The notes under the pieces: model-generated
What the model saw: only the letters and a program-made list of their open reading frames with translations
Database searches by the model: none
What the model was told of the DNA's origin: nothing
Part shown: positions 41,529 to 48,735 of the stretch, piece by piece
Layout: each line of letters begins with the position of its first letter
How positions within the stretch are numbered: the stretch's first letter is position 1
Made by a program: the position numbers and the translations under genes
Assembly (NCBI GenBank): GCA_024636635.1
Contig: JAGXGV010000149.1
Coordinates: 1-57,997 of the forward strand
DNA from: Puniceibacterium sp.
GTDB lineage: Bacteria; Pseudomonadota; Alphaproteobacteria; Rhodobacterales; Rhodobacteraceae
Reading direction: 5' to 3'
Length of the DNA: 57,997 nt

Positions 41529-42509
41529 TCAGGCCACATAAACGTGCATGTCGACTTCGCTCACGTCCGGATATTTTGCTTCCAGCGCATAGGCGACGGC
41601 CTCTTCGGCCTCCTTGCGCACGGAATTGTTGATCTCGATGAGTTCGTCAGTGGTGGCGATCTTTTCGCCTTCAAGCCACTTGCCGAAATTGGTGATCGGA
41701 TCCCGTGTGGTCTTCCACTCGGATTCCTCATCCTTGGCGCGGTAGTATTCGCGGTTGATGTCGCCAACGTGGTGGCCGTGATAGCGGTATGTCTTGAGGT
41801 TCATGAAAAATGGCCCCTCACCCTTGCGGCACCGTTCCACCAGCTTTTGCGTCAGGTCGTTGACCGCAAGCACGTCCTGCCCGTCCAGATCGTAGCTTTC
41901 GATGCCGAACGCCTCGGCCCGCGCGGTGATCGACCCGGCGGCGATCTCGTCCGTTCTGGTATATTCGGAATAACCGTTGTTCTCGCAGGCATAGATCACC
42001 GGCAAACCCCAAAGGGCTGCCATGTTCATCACCTCGTACCACAACCCCTGGGCCGTCGCCCCGTCGCCAAAGAAACACACGGCAACCGCGCCGGTCTTCT
42101 GCATCTTGGCCGACAGCGCGGCGCCGGTGGCAATGCCCATCGACCCGCCGACGATGGCATTGGCACCAAGGTTGCCGTTTGACTGGTCGGCGATGTGCAT
42201 CGATCCGCCCTTGCCCCGGCAATAACCTTCTTCCTTGCCCAGCAATTCGCAGAACATCGCCTTGAACTCGGCGCCCTTGGCAACGCAATGCCCGTGGCCG
42301 CGGTGGGTCGAGGTGATCTTGTCCTCGGGCGTGAGTGCCTCGCAGATTCCGACGGCAACCGCCTCCTGTCCGGATGACATATGCGTCAGCCCCGGCATCT
42401 TGGCCGACAGGTAAAGCTGGTTGGCATTGTCCTCAAAGGCCCGGATGCGCACCATCTGGGTATACATGCGCAGATAGTCCTCGGTATTCGTCTTTGCCGC
42501 CTTGGCCAT
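41529..42509 (-). CDS. 2-oxoacid/acetoin dehydrogenase E1 alpha subunit
   Basis: A 326-residue E1 alpha. STHRGHGHCVAKG is the conserved loop near the active site, GGSMHIAD and NAIVGGSMGIATG follow, and the ThDP motif runs from GDGATAQG to CENNGYSE. KTYRYHGHHVGD carries the second phosphorylation-loop-like region. Together with E1 beta it decarboxylates or cleaves a 2-oxo compound and passes the acyl group to lipoyl-E2. GGGAGGGGG precedes ATG 42509. The length is near that of AcoA. Confidence 0.94.
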   Translation of the reverse strand: MAKAAKTNTEDYLRMYTQMVRIRAFEDNANQLYLSAKMPGLTHMSSGQEAVAVGICEALTPEDKITSTHRGHGHCVAKGAEFKAMFCELLGKEEGYCRGKGGSMHIADQSNGNLGANAIVGGSMGIATGAALSAKMQKTGAVAVCFFGDGATAQGLWYEVMNMAALWGLPVIYACENNGYSEYTRTDEIAAGSITARAEAFGIESYDLDGQDVLAVNDLTQKLVERCRKGEGPFFMNLKTYRYHGHHVGDINREYYRAKDEESEWKTTRDPITNFGKWLEGEKIATTDELIEINNSVRKEAEEAVAYALEAKYPDVSEVDMHVYVA

Positions 42510-42540
42510 GACATCCCCCTCCCTCGCAGGGTCTCCCCCG

Positions 42541-42587
42541 CTTCTTCTTTTCAAAAATACCCCCGCCGGAGGCCGGCCCCCGGCGGG
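42541..42587 (-). repeat. Intergenic GC-rich repeat, copy C
   Basis: On the minus strand CCCGCCGGGGGCC / GGCCTCCGGCGGG hairpin, then GGGTATTTTTGAAAAGAAGAAG. It is the same type as copies A, B and D, here just upstream of the E1 alpha start and after the M24 stop. Confidence 0.7.
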
Positions 42588-42593
42588 ATGTCC

Positions 42594-43904
42594 TCAGTAG
42601 CGCGCCGCGATCGGCAGATCCTCGGCGGGGAACAGGCTGATCACCTCGCAACCCTTGTCGGTCACCACGACCTCTTCCTCGATCCGCGCGGCACTGTAGC
42701 CGTCAGCAGCGGGGCAGTAGGTTTCCAGCGCAAAGACCATGCCGGTCTCGATCTCCATCGGGTTGTCGAAACTGACGGCACGGCTGATGATCGGCCGCTC
42801 GTGCAGCGCAAGTCCCAGACCGTGGCCGAATTGCAGACCAAAGGCGGCAAGTTCGTTCGGAAAGCCGAGCGACTCTGCCGTCGGCCAGACGGCCGCGACC
42901 TTGTCCGTGGTCACACCCGGCTTGATCAGCGCAATTGCCGCGTCCAGCCATTCGCGCGCCTTCACATAGGCGTCGTTCTGCGCGGCCGTTGCCCGACCGA
43001 TGTTGAACGTCCGGTAATAGCAGGTCCGATAGCCCTGATAGCTTTGCAGGATGTCAAAGAACGCCTGATCACCGGGGCGGAAATAGCGGTCGGTAAAGTT
43101 GTGCGGATGCGGGTTGCACCGTTCGCCCGCGATGGCGTTGATCGCCTCCACATCGTCGGACCCCATCTCGTAAAGCATCTTGTTGGACATGGCGACGATG
43201 TCGTTCTCGCGGATGCCCGGCTTCAACTCTTCCCAGATCATGTGATAGACGCCATCGACCATCGACGCCGCCTGCGTCAGCAGATGGATCTCGTCCACGT
43301 TCTTGATCTCGCGCGCGCTCAGCATGATCTGCTGGCCGTCGACCACCTTCAGCCCCGCCTCTTGCAGCGCAAAGAACATCGCCGTTTCGGCGTAATCCAC
43401 GCCCACCGGTTGATCCGCCACGCCAGCCTTCTTCAACAATCCGTAGATTTCCTCGGCATAGCGTTTCATCAGGCCGAAACTGGGCGGGATCGTCCCGCGC
43501 ATGCCGACGACACCGGCCATCATCCGCTCGGGGTCAAGCCAGTCGCAATATTCCTTGTGATGCACGGCGGCGGAACCGAAGTCCCAGACGTAGGGCTCTT
43601 CGTCCCCCGCCAGCAAGGCAAAGCGGCACATCTTGTCCCGCTCCCATTCGCCGATCTTGGTGCCCGAGATGTAGCGGATGTTGTTCACATCGAATGTCAG
43701 CAGCGCGCCGCAGCCGGACTTCTTCAGGGCGTCCTTGGTGCGCGACAGGCGGTAACGGCGTAGCCGGTCGTGATCGACGCGGCGTTCGAAATCGACTGCC
43801 GTGTGCCCAAGGGCGGGCAGATGCCGGTCCCACCGCCAGTTCGGGTCGATGTCGCCCGGTTGCAGGATGCGCGGGTTTAGGGCGTTTGTATGGGCCTGGG
43901 CCAT
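42594..43904 (-). CDS. M24 (creatinase/aminopeptidase P fold) family hydrolase with altered metal site
   Basis: A 436-residue pita-bread-fold protein. The N-terminal creatinase-like domain covers about 1-190, the catalytic domain 195-430. The family's metal ligands can be placed: Asp284 (FFDILQ), then Cys295 (GYRTCYYRT) where peptidases have the second Asp, His361 (GHGLGLALHERP), Glu394 and Glu409. One ligand is thus changed, as in non-peptidase branches such as creatinase. A peptidase role in a sugar-type operon is unlikely; hydrolysis or lyase action on a small amide or acid is a guess. AAAGGAG precedes ATG 43904. Confidence 0.88.
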   Translation of the reverse strand: MAQAHTNALNPRILQPGDIDPNWRWDRHLPALGHTAVDFERRVDHDRLRRYRLSRTKDALKKSGCGALLTFDVNNIRYISGTKIGEWERDKMCRFALLAGDEEPYVWDFGSAAVHHKEYCDWLDPERMMAGVVGMRGTIPPSFGLMKRYAEEIYGLLKKAGVADQPVGVDYAETAMFFALQEAGLKVVDGQQIMLSAREIKNVDEIHLLTQAASMVDGVYHMIWEELKPGIRENDIVAMSNKMLYEMGSDDVEAINAIAGERCNPHPHNFTDRYFRPGDQAFFDILQSYQGYRTCYYRTFNIGRATAAQNDAYVKAREWLDAAIALIKPGVTTDKVAAVWPTAESLGFPNELAAFGLQFGHGLGLALHERPIISRAVSFDNPMEIETGMVFALETYCPAADGYSAARIEEEVVVTDKGCEVISLFPAEDLPIAARY

Positions 43905-43927
43905 GAGGTCTCCTTTGCGGGTCGGTA

Positions 43928-43967
43928 CCCGCCTTGAATTCTTGCGGGGCGGCGCCCGCCTTGAATT
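43928..43967. repeat. 13 bp direct repeat pair upstream of the M24 gene
   Basis: CCCGCCTTGAATT occurs at 43928-43940 and 43955-43967, 27 bp apart start to start, in the 100 bp gap between the SDR stop and the M24 start. Confidence 0.85.
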
Positions 43968-44004
43968 GGTGATGTTCGCAAGGTCGGGCGTCACGCCCGG
44001 GGCG

Positions 44005-44814
44005 TCACTGGATGCACCAGCCGCCGTCGATGTGGATCATCTGACCCGTCATGTAGTCGCTGTCGTCGCTTGCCAGGAACGATGCCGTGCCGGTGATGTC
44101 GTCCGGATAGGACACCCGCTTGATCACCAGTTCGTTGTTGGCGATGTCCTCATAGGCCTGGCCCGCGCGCTGCTTGAAACCGATCTCGACCAGATCCTTG
44201 TCCAGCTGTTCCCAGAGCGGTGTCACCACCACGCCCGGCGCATAGCCGTTGACCGTGATGTTGTGTTCGCCCAGCGCCACGGCGCCGCAATGTGTCAGCG
44301 CAAGACAGCCGTATTTCGATGTGCAGTAGACGGTCACGTCCACCAGCGGCTTGCGTGACGCGATCGAACCCACGTTGATGATCTTGTAGGGATGCCCCTC
44401 CATCGGTCCCTGCGCGATCATCTGTCTGGCGGTCTCCTGCATGCCAAGCCACATCGCCTTGGTGTTCACGTTCATGATGAGGTCCCAGTTGTCCTCGTCG
44501 ATGTCCATGAAGAACCGCGGCTTGTTCAACCCCGCATTGAACAGCCCGACGTTGATCGACCCGAAGGCTTCGACGCAGGCGGCGACGGCGGCGGCGTTGT
44601 CGGCGCGGCTGGTCACATCCATGCGGACGGCGACGGCCTTGCCGTTGCCCGCACCGTTGACCGCGTCGGCCACCTTCTGCGCCTCGTCCAGATCCAGATC
44701 ACCTAGACAGACATTGGCCCCCTGTGCCGCGAAACTTGCGGCATTGGCAGCACCCATGCCCCGGGCGGCCCCGGTGACCAGAACGTTTTTCCCTTTCAGG
44801 CGATTGGGGTCCAT
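44005..44814 (-). CDS. Short-chain dehydrogenase/reductase, leftward arm
   Basis: A 269-residue classical SDR. TGAARGMGAANA is the dinucleotide motif, LGDLDLDEA ends in acidic residues after the second strand, favouring NAD, NAGLNKPRF marks the core, and Ser-Tyr-Lys appear as VGSIASR and YCTSKYG. It ends with DYMTGQMIHIDGGWCIQ. It resembles the SDR at 47903-48700 closely (shared N-K-P, M-D-x-x-x-x-N-W, W-E-x-x-D-x-D-L, D-Y-M-T-G-Q), so both probably act on related alcohols. It lies 18 bp after the regulator-like gene in the same operon. Confidence 0.94.
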   Translation of the reverse strand: MDPNRLKGKNVLVTGAARGMGAANAASFAAQGANVCLGDLDLDEAQKVADAVNGAGNGKAVAVRMDVTSRADNAAAVAACVEAFGSINVGLFNAGLNKPRFFMDIDEDNWDLIMNVNTKAMWLGMQETARQMIAQGPMEGHPYKIINVGSIASRKPLVDVTVYCTSKYGCLALTHCGAVALGEHNITVNGYAPGVVVTPLWEQLDKDLVEIGFKQRAGQAYEDIANNELVIKRVSYPDDITGTASFLASDDSDYMTGQMIHIDGGWCIQ

Positions 44815-44832
44815 GTTTCCCTCCCTTGAAGT

Positions 44833-46650
44833 TCAGTTGGCTATCGCCGACTCTGCCGCTGACTGGGCCCGCTTCAGGGCCTCCTGCGGGGTGATGATCC
44901 CGCGCAGCATGTCGTGCATTTCGTGACCGCAGATGCGGATGATCTCGCTGATCTGCGGGATCGGCGGCCGGGGCCAGAATTGCAGCTCGTCCCGCCAGGA
45001 CATCGAATCCACCGCCTCAAAGATCGGCGACAGGCGCCGCACCTCGGGGTCGGCCCCGACGGAATAGCGTGGCGCCGTTCGGCTGCCGTTCTGGATATAA
45101 AGTTTCTGCGCCGCCGGAGAGGTGAAGGCGACCAGCGCCTGAACCGCGTCCTCGGTCCGCTCTGGTGAAATATTTGCCGGAATACCCAGAACGTAGCCGC
45201 CCACCGGGGCAAGCGGCGCGCCCTGCGGCCCTGCGGGATGGGGCAGGTATCCGGTCTGGCCATGTGCCGGAGAGCCGACGTCGAGCTCGAAATACGGCGC
45301 GAGCAGGGTATAGCCATAGGCCATCGCGATCTTGCCCGCCGCATAGGGCCGCACCCGTTCGTACCAGGACATCGACAGGATGTCGGGCGGCGAGAATTCC
45401 AGCAGCGCCTTGAGGTATTCAGCCGCCTCAAGCGCCTTTGGCGTGTCGATGGTGACGGTGGCGGGGCCATCGGCCAGTGCGTCGCAGTCGTAGCCGCCCG
45501 CGATTCCAGGCATCTCGACGATGGGCTGGCCGAAATCGGCGCAAGTCATCATGAAGGTATGCCCCAGGGCTGTGCCGCGCGCCGCGTTCCAGGCGATGCC
45601 ATAGCGGCCCCGGCGCGGATCGTTCAGCGCCCGCGCGGCGGTCAGCAATTGGTCCGTGGTGGCGGGCGGCTCGAGCCCGGCGGCGGCGAACCAGTCGCGG
45701 CGGTAGAACAGCAGTTCGGGCGTTGTCTGGCTGGGCACACCATAGGGACGCCCGCCCCAATGCGCGGCACGCCAGCCGGCCGTGTGGAAATCGCTCGGGT
45801 CCAGCCGCTGTACATCCATCACCGAATCCAGTGGCAGGAGCACGCCCTTTTCCACGAATTCGCCGATCCAGGGCAGGTCCACCGCGATCAGGTCATACCG
45901 GCTGGTCGGGCGCGCGGCGTTGCGCAGCGTCTCTTCGCGCAGTCGGTCGATGGAAAAGGCGCGCTGGTTGATCTTGGCGCCGATCACCTGTTCGAACTGG
46001 AGCTTGAGGTTTTCCATCACCATGAAGGTCGGATCGCCATGCACCAGAATCCGCAGGCCCCCGGACAGCTTCAGCGGTTCGGGCAGCACCTGCGGTGGGT
46101 GAATGGTTGCCTGGCTTTCCATGTAGGAACCGCCAAAATAGTATTCCTCGCCGGAATCTGATCCGCCGGTTCCATTGAAACGGTTGACGGCAAGACGCTG
46201 GATCCTGTCCGCAAGCTGTGTCCAGCGCGACAGCAGTGTCTGGCTTGGGTGCAGGGAAAAGCTTTTGCCGTTCCTGGAGCGGGGTCGCTGTTCAATCAGT
46301 CCCGCCTCTTTCATTTCCGCAAGCTTGCGCACGGCGGTGGCGTAGGGCACGGCCGAGGCCGACACCAGTGCCGAGGCGGTCACGATCCGGGCCTCAAGAT
46401 GGCTTCGCAGCAGATACAGGCTCATGTTCAGATAGGGGTTTGGCGCGGTCGGCTCGAGCGTTGTGTCGATCTCGGCGTTCAGACTTTCGAGAAACCCCAC
46501 CACGTTCAGCAGCTCTGCGCCGGTCGGGACCATGGCTCCATCCGCAGAGCGCATGTCGGATGTCTTTCCGAACGGGCTGGAGTGTGACGGCATGACATTC
46601 ACTGTTCTGAGTCCGGTTTGATTGAAAATGTTCGTTTTCGACTCGGCCAT
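44833..46650 (-). CDS. Winged-helix / family-1 solute-binding-protein fusion, probable transcription regulator
   Basis: A 605-residue protein. Residues about 75-137 form a winged helix (L-E-A-R-I-V-T-A-S-A-L-V, A-V-P-Y-A-T-A-V-R-K-L, E-A-G-L-I-E, then G-K-S-F-S-L-H-P-S). From about 195 to 595 it resembles a family-1 extracellular solute-binding protein (MalE-like): VHGDPTFMVMENLKLQFEQV, YDLIAVDLPWIGEFVEKGVLLPLD, YGVPSQTTPELLFYRRDWF, VAFTSPAAQKLY. The N-terminus has no signal peptide or membrane segment, so it should stay in the cytoplasm and work as a one-component sensor. It heads the leftward operon and faces the importer genes. GGGAG precedes ATG 46650. Confidence 0.85.
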   Translation of the reverse strand: MAESKTNIFNQTGLRTVNVMPSHSSPFGKTSDMRSADGAMVPTGAELLNVVGFLESLNAEIDTTLEPTAPNPYLNMSLYLLRSHLEARIVTASALVSASAVPYATAVRKLAEMKEAGLIEQRPRSRNGKSFSLHPSQTLLSRWTQLADRIQRLAVNRFNGTGGSDSGEEYYFGGSYMESQATIHPPQVLPEPLKLSGGLRILVHGDPTFMVMENLKLQFEQVIGAKINQRAFSIDRLREETLRNAARPTSRYDLIAVDLPWIGEFVEKGVLLPLDSVMDVQRLDPSDFHTAGWRAAHWGGRPYGVPSQTTPELLFYRRDWFAAAGLEPPATTDQLLTAARALNDPRRGRYGIAWNAARGTALGHTFMMTCADFGQPIVEMPGIAGGYDCDALADGPATVTIDTPKALEAAEYLKALLEFSPPDILSMSWYERVRPYAAGKIAMAYGYTLLAPYFELDVGSPAHGQTGYLPHPAGPQGAPLAPVGGYVLGIPANISPERTEDAVQALVAFTSPAAQKLYIQNGSRTAPRYSVGADPEVRRLSPIFEAVDSMSWRDELQFWPRPPIPQISEIIRICGHEMHDMLRGIITPQEALKRAQSAAESAIAN

Positions 46651-46704
46651 GATGACCGTCTCCCTATCTTGTTCGAATTGAGCCAAGGGGAGTATGGCCG
46701 GAAA

Positions 46705-46717
46705 ATCCAAAGTGGAT
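46705..46717. promoter_or_regulatory. Candidate operator half 1, ATCCA-AAG-TGGAT
   Basis: A perfect 5+5 inverted repeat with a 3 bp centre in the 213 bp divergent region. A similar site starts 21 bp further on, two helical turns away. It could bind the regulator encoded by the divergent gene. Confidence 0.5.
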
Positions 46718-46725
46718 GAAGGAAT

Positions 46726-46738
46726 ATCCAAAATGGTC
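46726..46738. promoter_or_regulatory. Candidate operator half 2, ATCCA-AAA-TGGTC
   Basis: The second copy, matching the first at 10 of 13 positions, 21 bp start to start. It lies 126 bp upstream of the binding-protein start and 76 bp upstream of the regulator start. Confidence 0.45.
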
Positions 46739-46740
46739 TT

Positions 46741-46764
46741 CTTTGGCGCGGCTGTGGGCCAAAG
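46741..46764. promoter_or_regulatory. Inverted repeat CTTTGG-N12-CCAAAG
   Basis: Six-base arms with a 12 bp spacer just to the right of the two candidate operators. It may be a further half-site arrangement or chance. Confidence 0.3.
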
Positions 46765-46863
46765 GACGCGCAATGATACGTCAGGCAAACAGCCAGAGGC
46801 GATTCTCATGTCGTGGAGGACGAAGAGGATCGCCCGGAAAATGACCAGGGGAGGAATTTAAAC

Positions 46864-47829
46864 ATGACATTCAATCTGAAGACGGCACTGATCGCGTCGA
46901 CCGCCGTGATGGGCGCCGCGTCCGGCGCTTTCGCCCAGGAGCAGGGCACCATGAAGATCGGCATCACCCAGAACAACGTGGGTGTGGACAGCTACCAGAC
47001 GACCTACGAAAGAGCCTTTATCGAGGCCGCCGAAGCCAATGACGCGATCGACGCCGTGGTGCTGGACGCCGGCGGCGATGTCGCCCGCCAGATCGCGCAG
47101 ATCGAGGATCTGATTCAGCAGGAGGTCGACGCCATCATTATCTGGCCGACCAACGGCGAGGCTGTGATCCCCGCCGTGCGCAAGGCAAAGCAGGCGGGCA
47201 TCCCGGTGGTCATCACCAATTCGAACATCGCCGAGCCAGGCTTCGACTTCATCTCGTCCTTCTCGGGGCCGGACAACATCACGCAGGGTGCGCGCGCGGC
47301 CGAGATCATGTGCGACAAATTCACCGATATGGGCATCCAGGACGAAGCGCAGATCGTGCAGATCAGCGGCCAGCCCGGCTATACCACGGCGATCGAACGC
47401 GCAAAGGGGTTCGAAGACCGCTTGCCTGAGGTCTGCCCGAACGTCACGCTTGTGGAAACCCAGCCCGGTGACTGGAGCCGCGAAAAATCGCAAACGGTGA
47501 TGGAAGCCTTCCTTGTCAAGTACGACGACATCGACGGCGTCTATGCGGGCGACGACAACATGGGCGTCGGCGCGCTGAACGCGGCCAGGTCCGCGGGCCG
47601 TGACGGCATCATCTTTGTCGGCGCCACCAACTTTTCCGTTGGCTACGAGGCGATGGCTCGCGGCGAGTACTGGGGGTCGATCTACCAGTCGCCGGTGGAT
47701 GACGCAGAAGCCGCGCTCAAGACCGCCGTCGACATCCTCGAAGGCGAGGAACTGCCCTTCCTGAACTACTTTGACACGCCGAAGATCACTCAGGACAACA
47801 TGGATCAGTTCGACAAGCCTGTCTTCTGA
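46864..47829 (+). CDS. CUT2 ABC transporter sugar-binding protein (RbsB-like)
   Basis: A 321-residue periplasmic receptor. MTFNLKTALIASTAVMGAA with a cleavable AFA-Q end is the signal. The type I fold shows D-V-A-R-Q-I-A-Q-I-E-D-L-I, V-D-A-I-I-I-W-P-T-N and GVYAGDDNMGVGAL, all usual for RbsB relatives. It captures a sugar or polyol-like ligand for the permeases downstream. GGGGAGGA precedes ATG 46864. It is the first gene of the rightward arm; a strong hairpin follows its stop. Confidence 0.95.
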   Translation: MTFNLKTALIASTAVMGAASGAFAQEQGTMKIGITQNNVGVDSYQTTYERAFIEAAEANDAIDAVVLDAGGDVARQIAQIEDLIQQEVDAIIIWPTNGEAVIPAVRKAKQAGIPVVITNSNIAEPGFDFISSFSGPDNITQGARAAEIMCDKFTDMGIQDEAQIVQISGQPGYTTAIERAKGFEDRLPEVCPNVTLVETQPGDWSREKSQTVMEAFLVKYDDIDGVYAGDDNMGVGALNAARSAGRDGIIFVGATNFSVGYEAMARGEYWGSIYQSPVDDAEAALKTAVDILEGEELPFLNYFDTPKITQDNMDQFDKPVF

Positions 47830-47840
47830 TCCGCTCCCGG

Positions 47841-47873
47841 ATGTGCGGGGCGGGTGACTGCCCCGCACATTTT
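47841..47873 (+). terminator. Hairpin after the binding-protein gene
   Basis: A perfect 10 bp stem ATGTGCGGGG / CCCCGCACAT with a 10 nt loop, 12 bp past the stop and followed by TTT. As with tctC, it probably keeps the receptor mRNA more abundant than the rest of the operon. Confidence 0.7.
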
Positions 47874-47902
47874 CCAACGAAATTACCGGAAAGGGGGCTG
47901 TC

Positions 47903-48700
47903 ATGGGACGAGTCTCGGGGCGATCCTGCATCGTCACCGGTGCCGCGCAAGGTATTGGTCGCGCCATCGGCGAGGCCCTGCTGGACGAAGGTGCCGACGT
48001 CTGTTTCGCCGACATCAATGGGGACAAGGTGGCCCAGGTCGCCCAGGGCAATGCCGAACGGGCGCAACGCAGCGGCGGCAAGATCACCCATGCCGCAGTG
48101 AACGTGACAGACCGCGCCCAGGTGCGGGCAATGATCGACCACACCGTATCGCTCTTTGGCAAGCTGGATGTGCAGTTCAACAATGCCGGTGTGAACAAGC
48201 CGATGAACTTCATGGATGTGACCGAAGAAAATTGGAAGTTCATTATGGATATCAACGGCCTGGGTGTGCTGATCGGCATGCAGGAGGCCGCGCGCCAGAT
48301 GATCGCCCAAGGGTCGGGCGGCAAGATCGTCAACACCGCCTCGATTGCCAGCCGCCAGGGCTTTGACAACGTGGCACCCTATTGTGCGTCGAAATGGGCG
48401 GTGGTGTCGCTGACCCAGTCAGCCGCGCGGGACCTAGCCAAACACGACATTTCCGTCACCGGTTTCGCGCCCGGAGTGGTCGCGACCGAGATGTGGGAAG
48501 AGGTTGACCGCGATCTGCTGCGCATCGGCGCGTCAGAGCGCCCCGGGCAGGCGATGGAGGAGTTTTCCGCGGAAATCCTGCGGGGGCGCGTGGCGCAGCC
48601 CGCGGATATCACCGGAACCACGACATTTCTGGCATCGCGGGAAAGCGATTACATGACTGGTCAAATCGTCATGATAGACGGCGGAATGACCTTGGTCTGA
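47903..48700 (+). CDS. Short-chain dehydrogenase/reductase, rightward arm
   Basis: A 265-residue classical SDR. TGAAQGIGRAIGEA, FADINGD (acidic after the second strand, NAD preference), NNAGVNKPMNF, and ASIASRQ with YCASKWA give the full catalytic set; the end is DYMTGQIVMIDGGMTLV. It is a paralogue of the SDR in the leftward arm. It lies between receptor and permease genes, which ties its substrate to the imported compound. Confidence 0.95.
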   Translation: MGRVSGRSCIVTGAAQGIGRAIGEALLDEGADVCFADINGDKVAQVAQGNAERAQRSGGKITHAAVNVTDRAQVRAMIDHTVSLFGKLDVQFNNAGVNKPMNFMDVTEENWKFIMDINGLGVLIGMQEAARQMIAQGSGGKIVNTASIASRQGFDNVAPYCASKWAVVSLTQSAARDLAKHDISVTGFAPGVVATEMWEEVDRDLLRIGASERPGQAMEEFSAEILRGRVAQPADITGTTTFLASRESDYMTGQIVMIDGGMTLV

Positions 48701-48735
48701 GGACCCGCACTGCCGGGTCGAGGGAGGGGAAGGAC

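Noticed and set aside
42594-43904. Possibility that the M24 protein is the DMSP lyase DddP
   Set aside because: As I recall, DddP uses an Asp-x-Asp pair and a further Asp as metal ligands. Here only Asp284 is present and the next ligand position is Cys295. The operon context is sugar-like. An alignment would settle it.
44833-46809. Reading the fusion protein as an ordinary periplasmic binding protein with a start at 46809
   Set aside because: The extra 53 residues give no signal peptide and would cover the candidate operators. A ribosome-binding site fits the Met at 46650.
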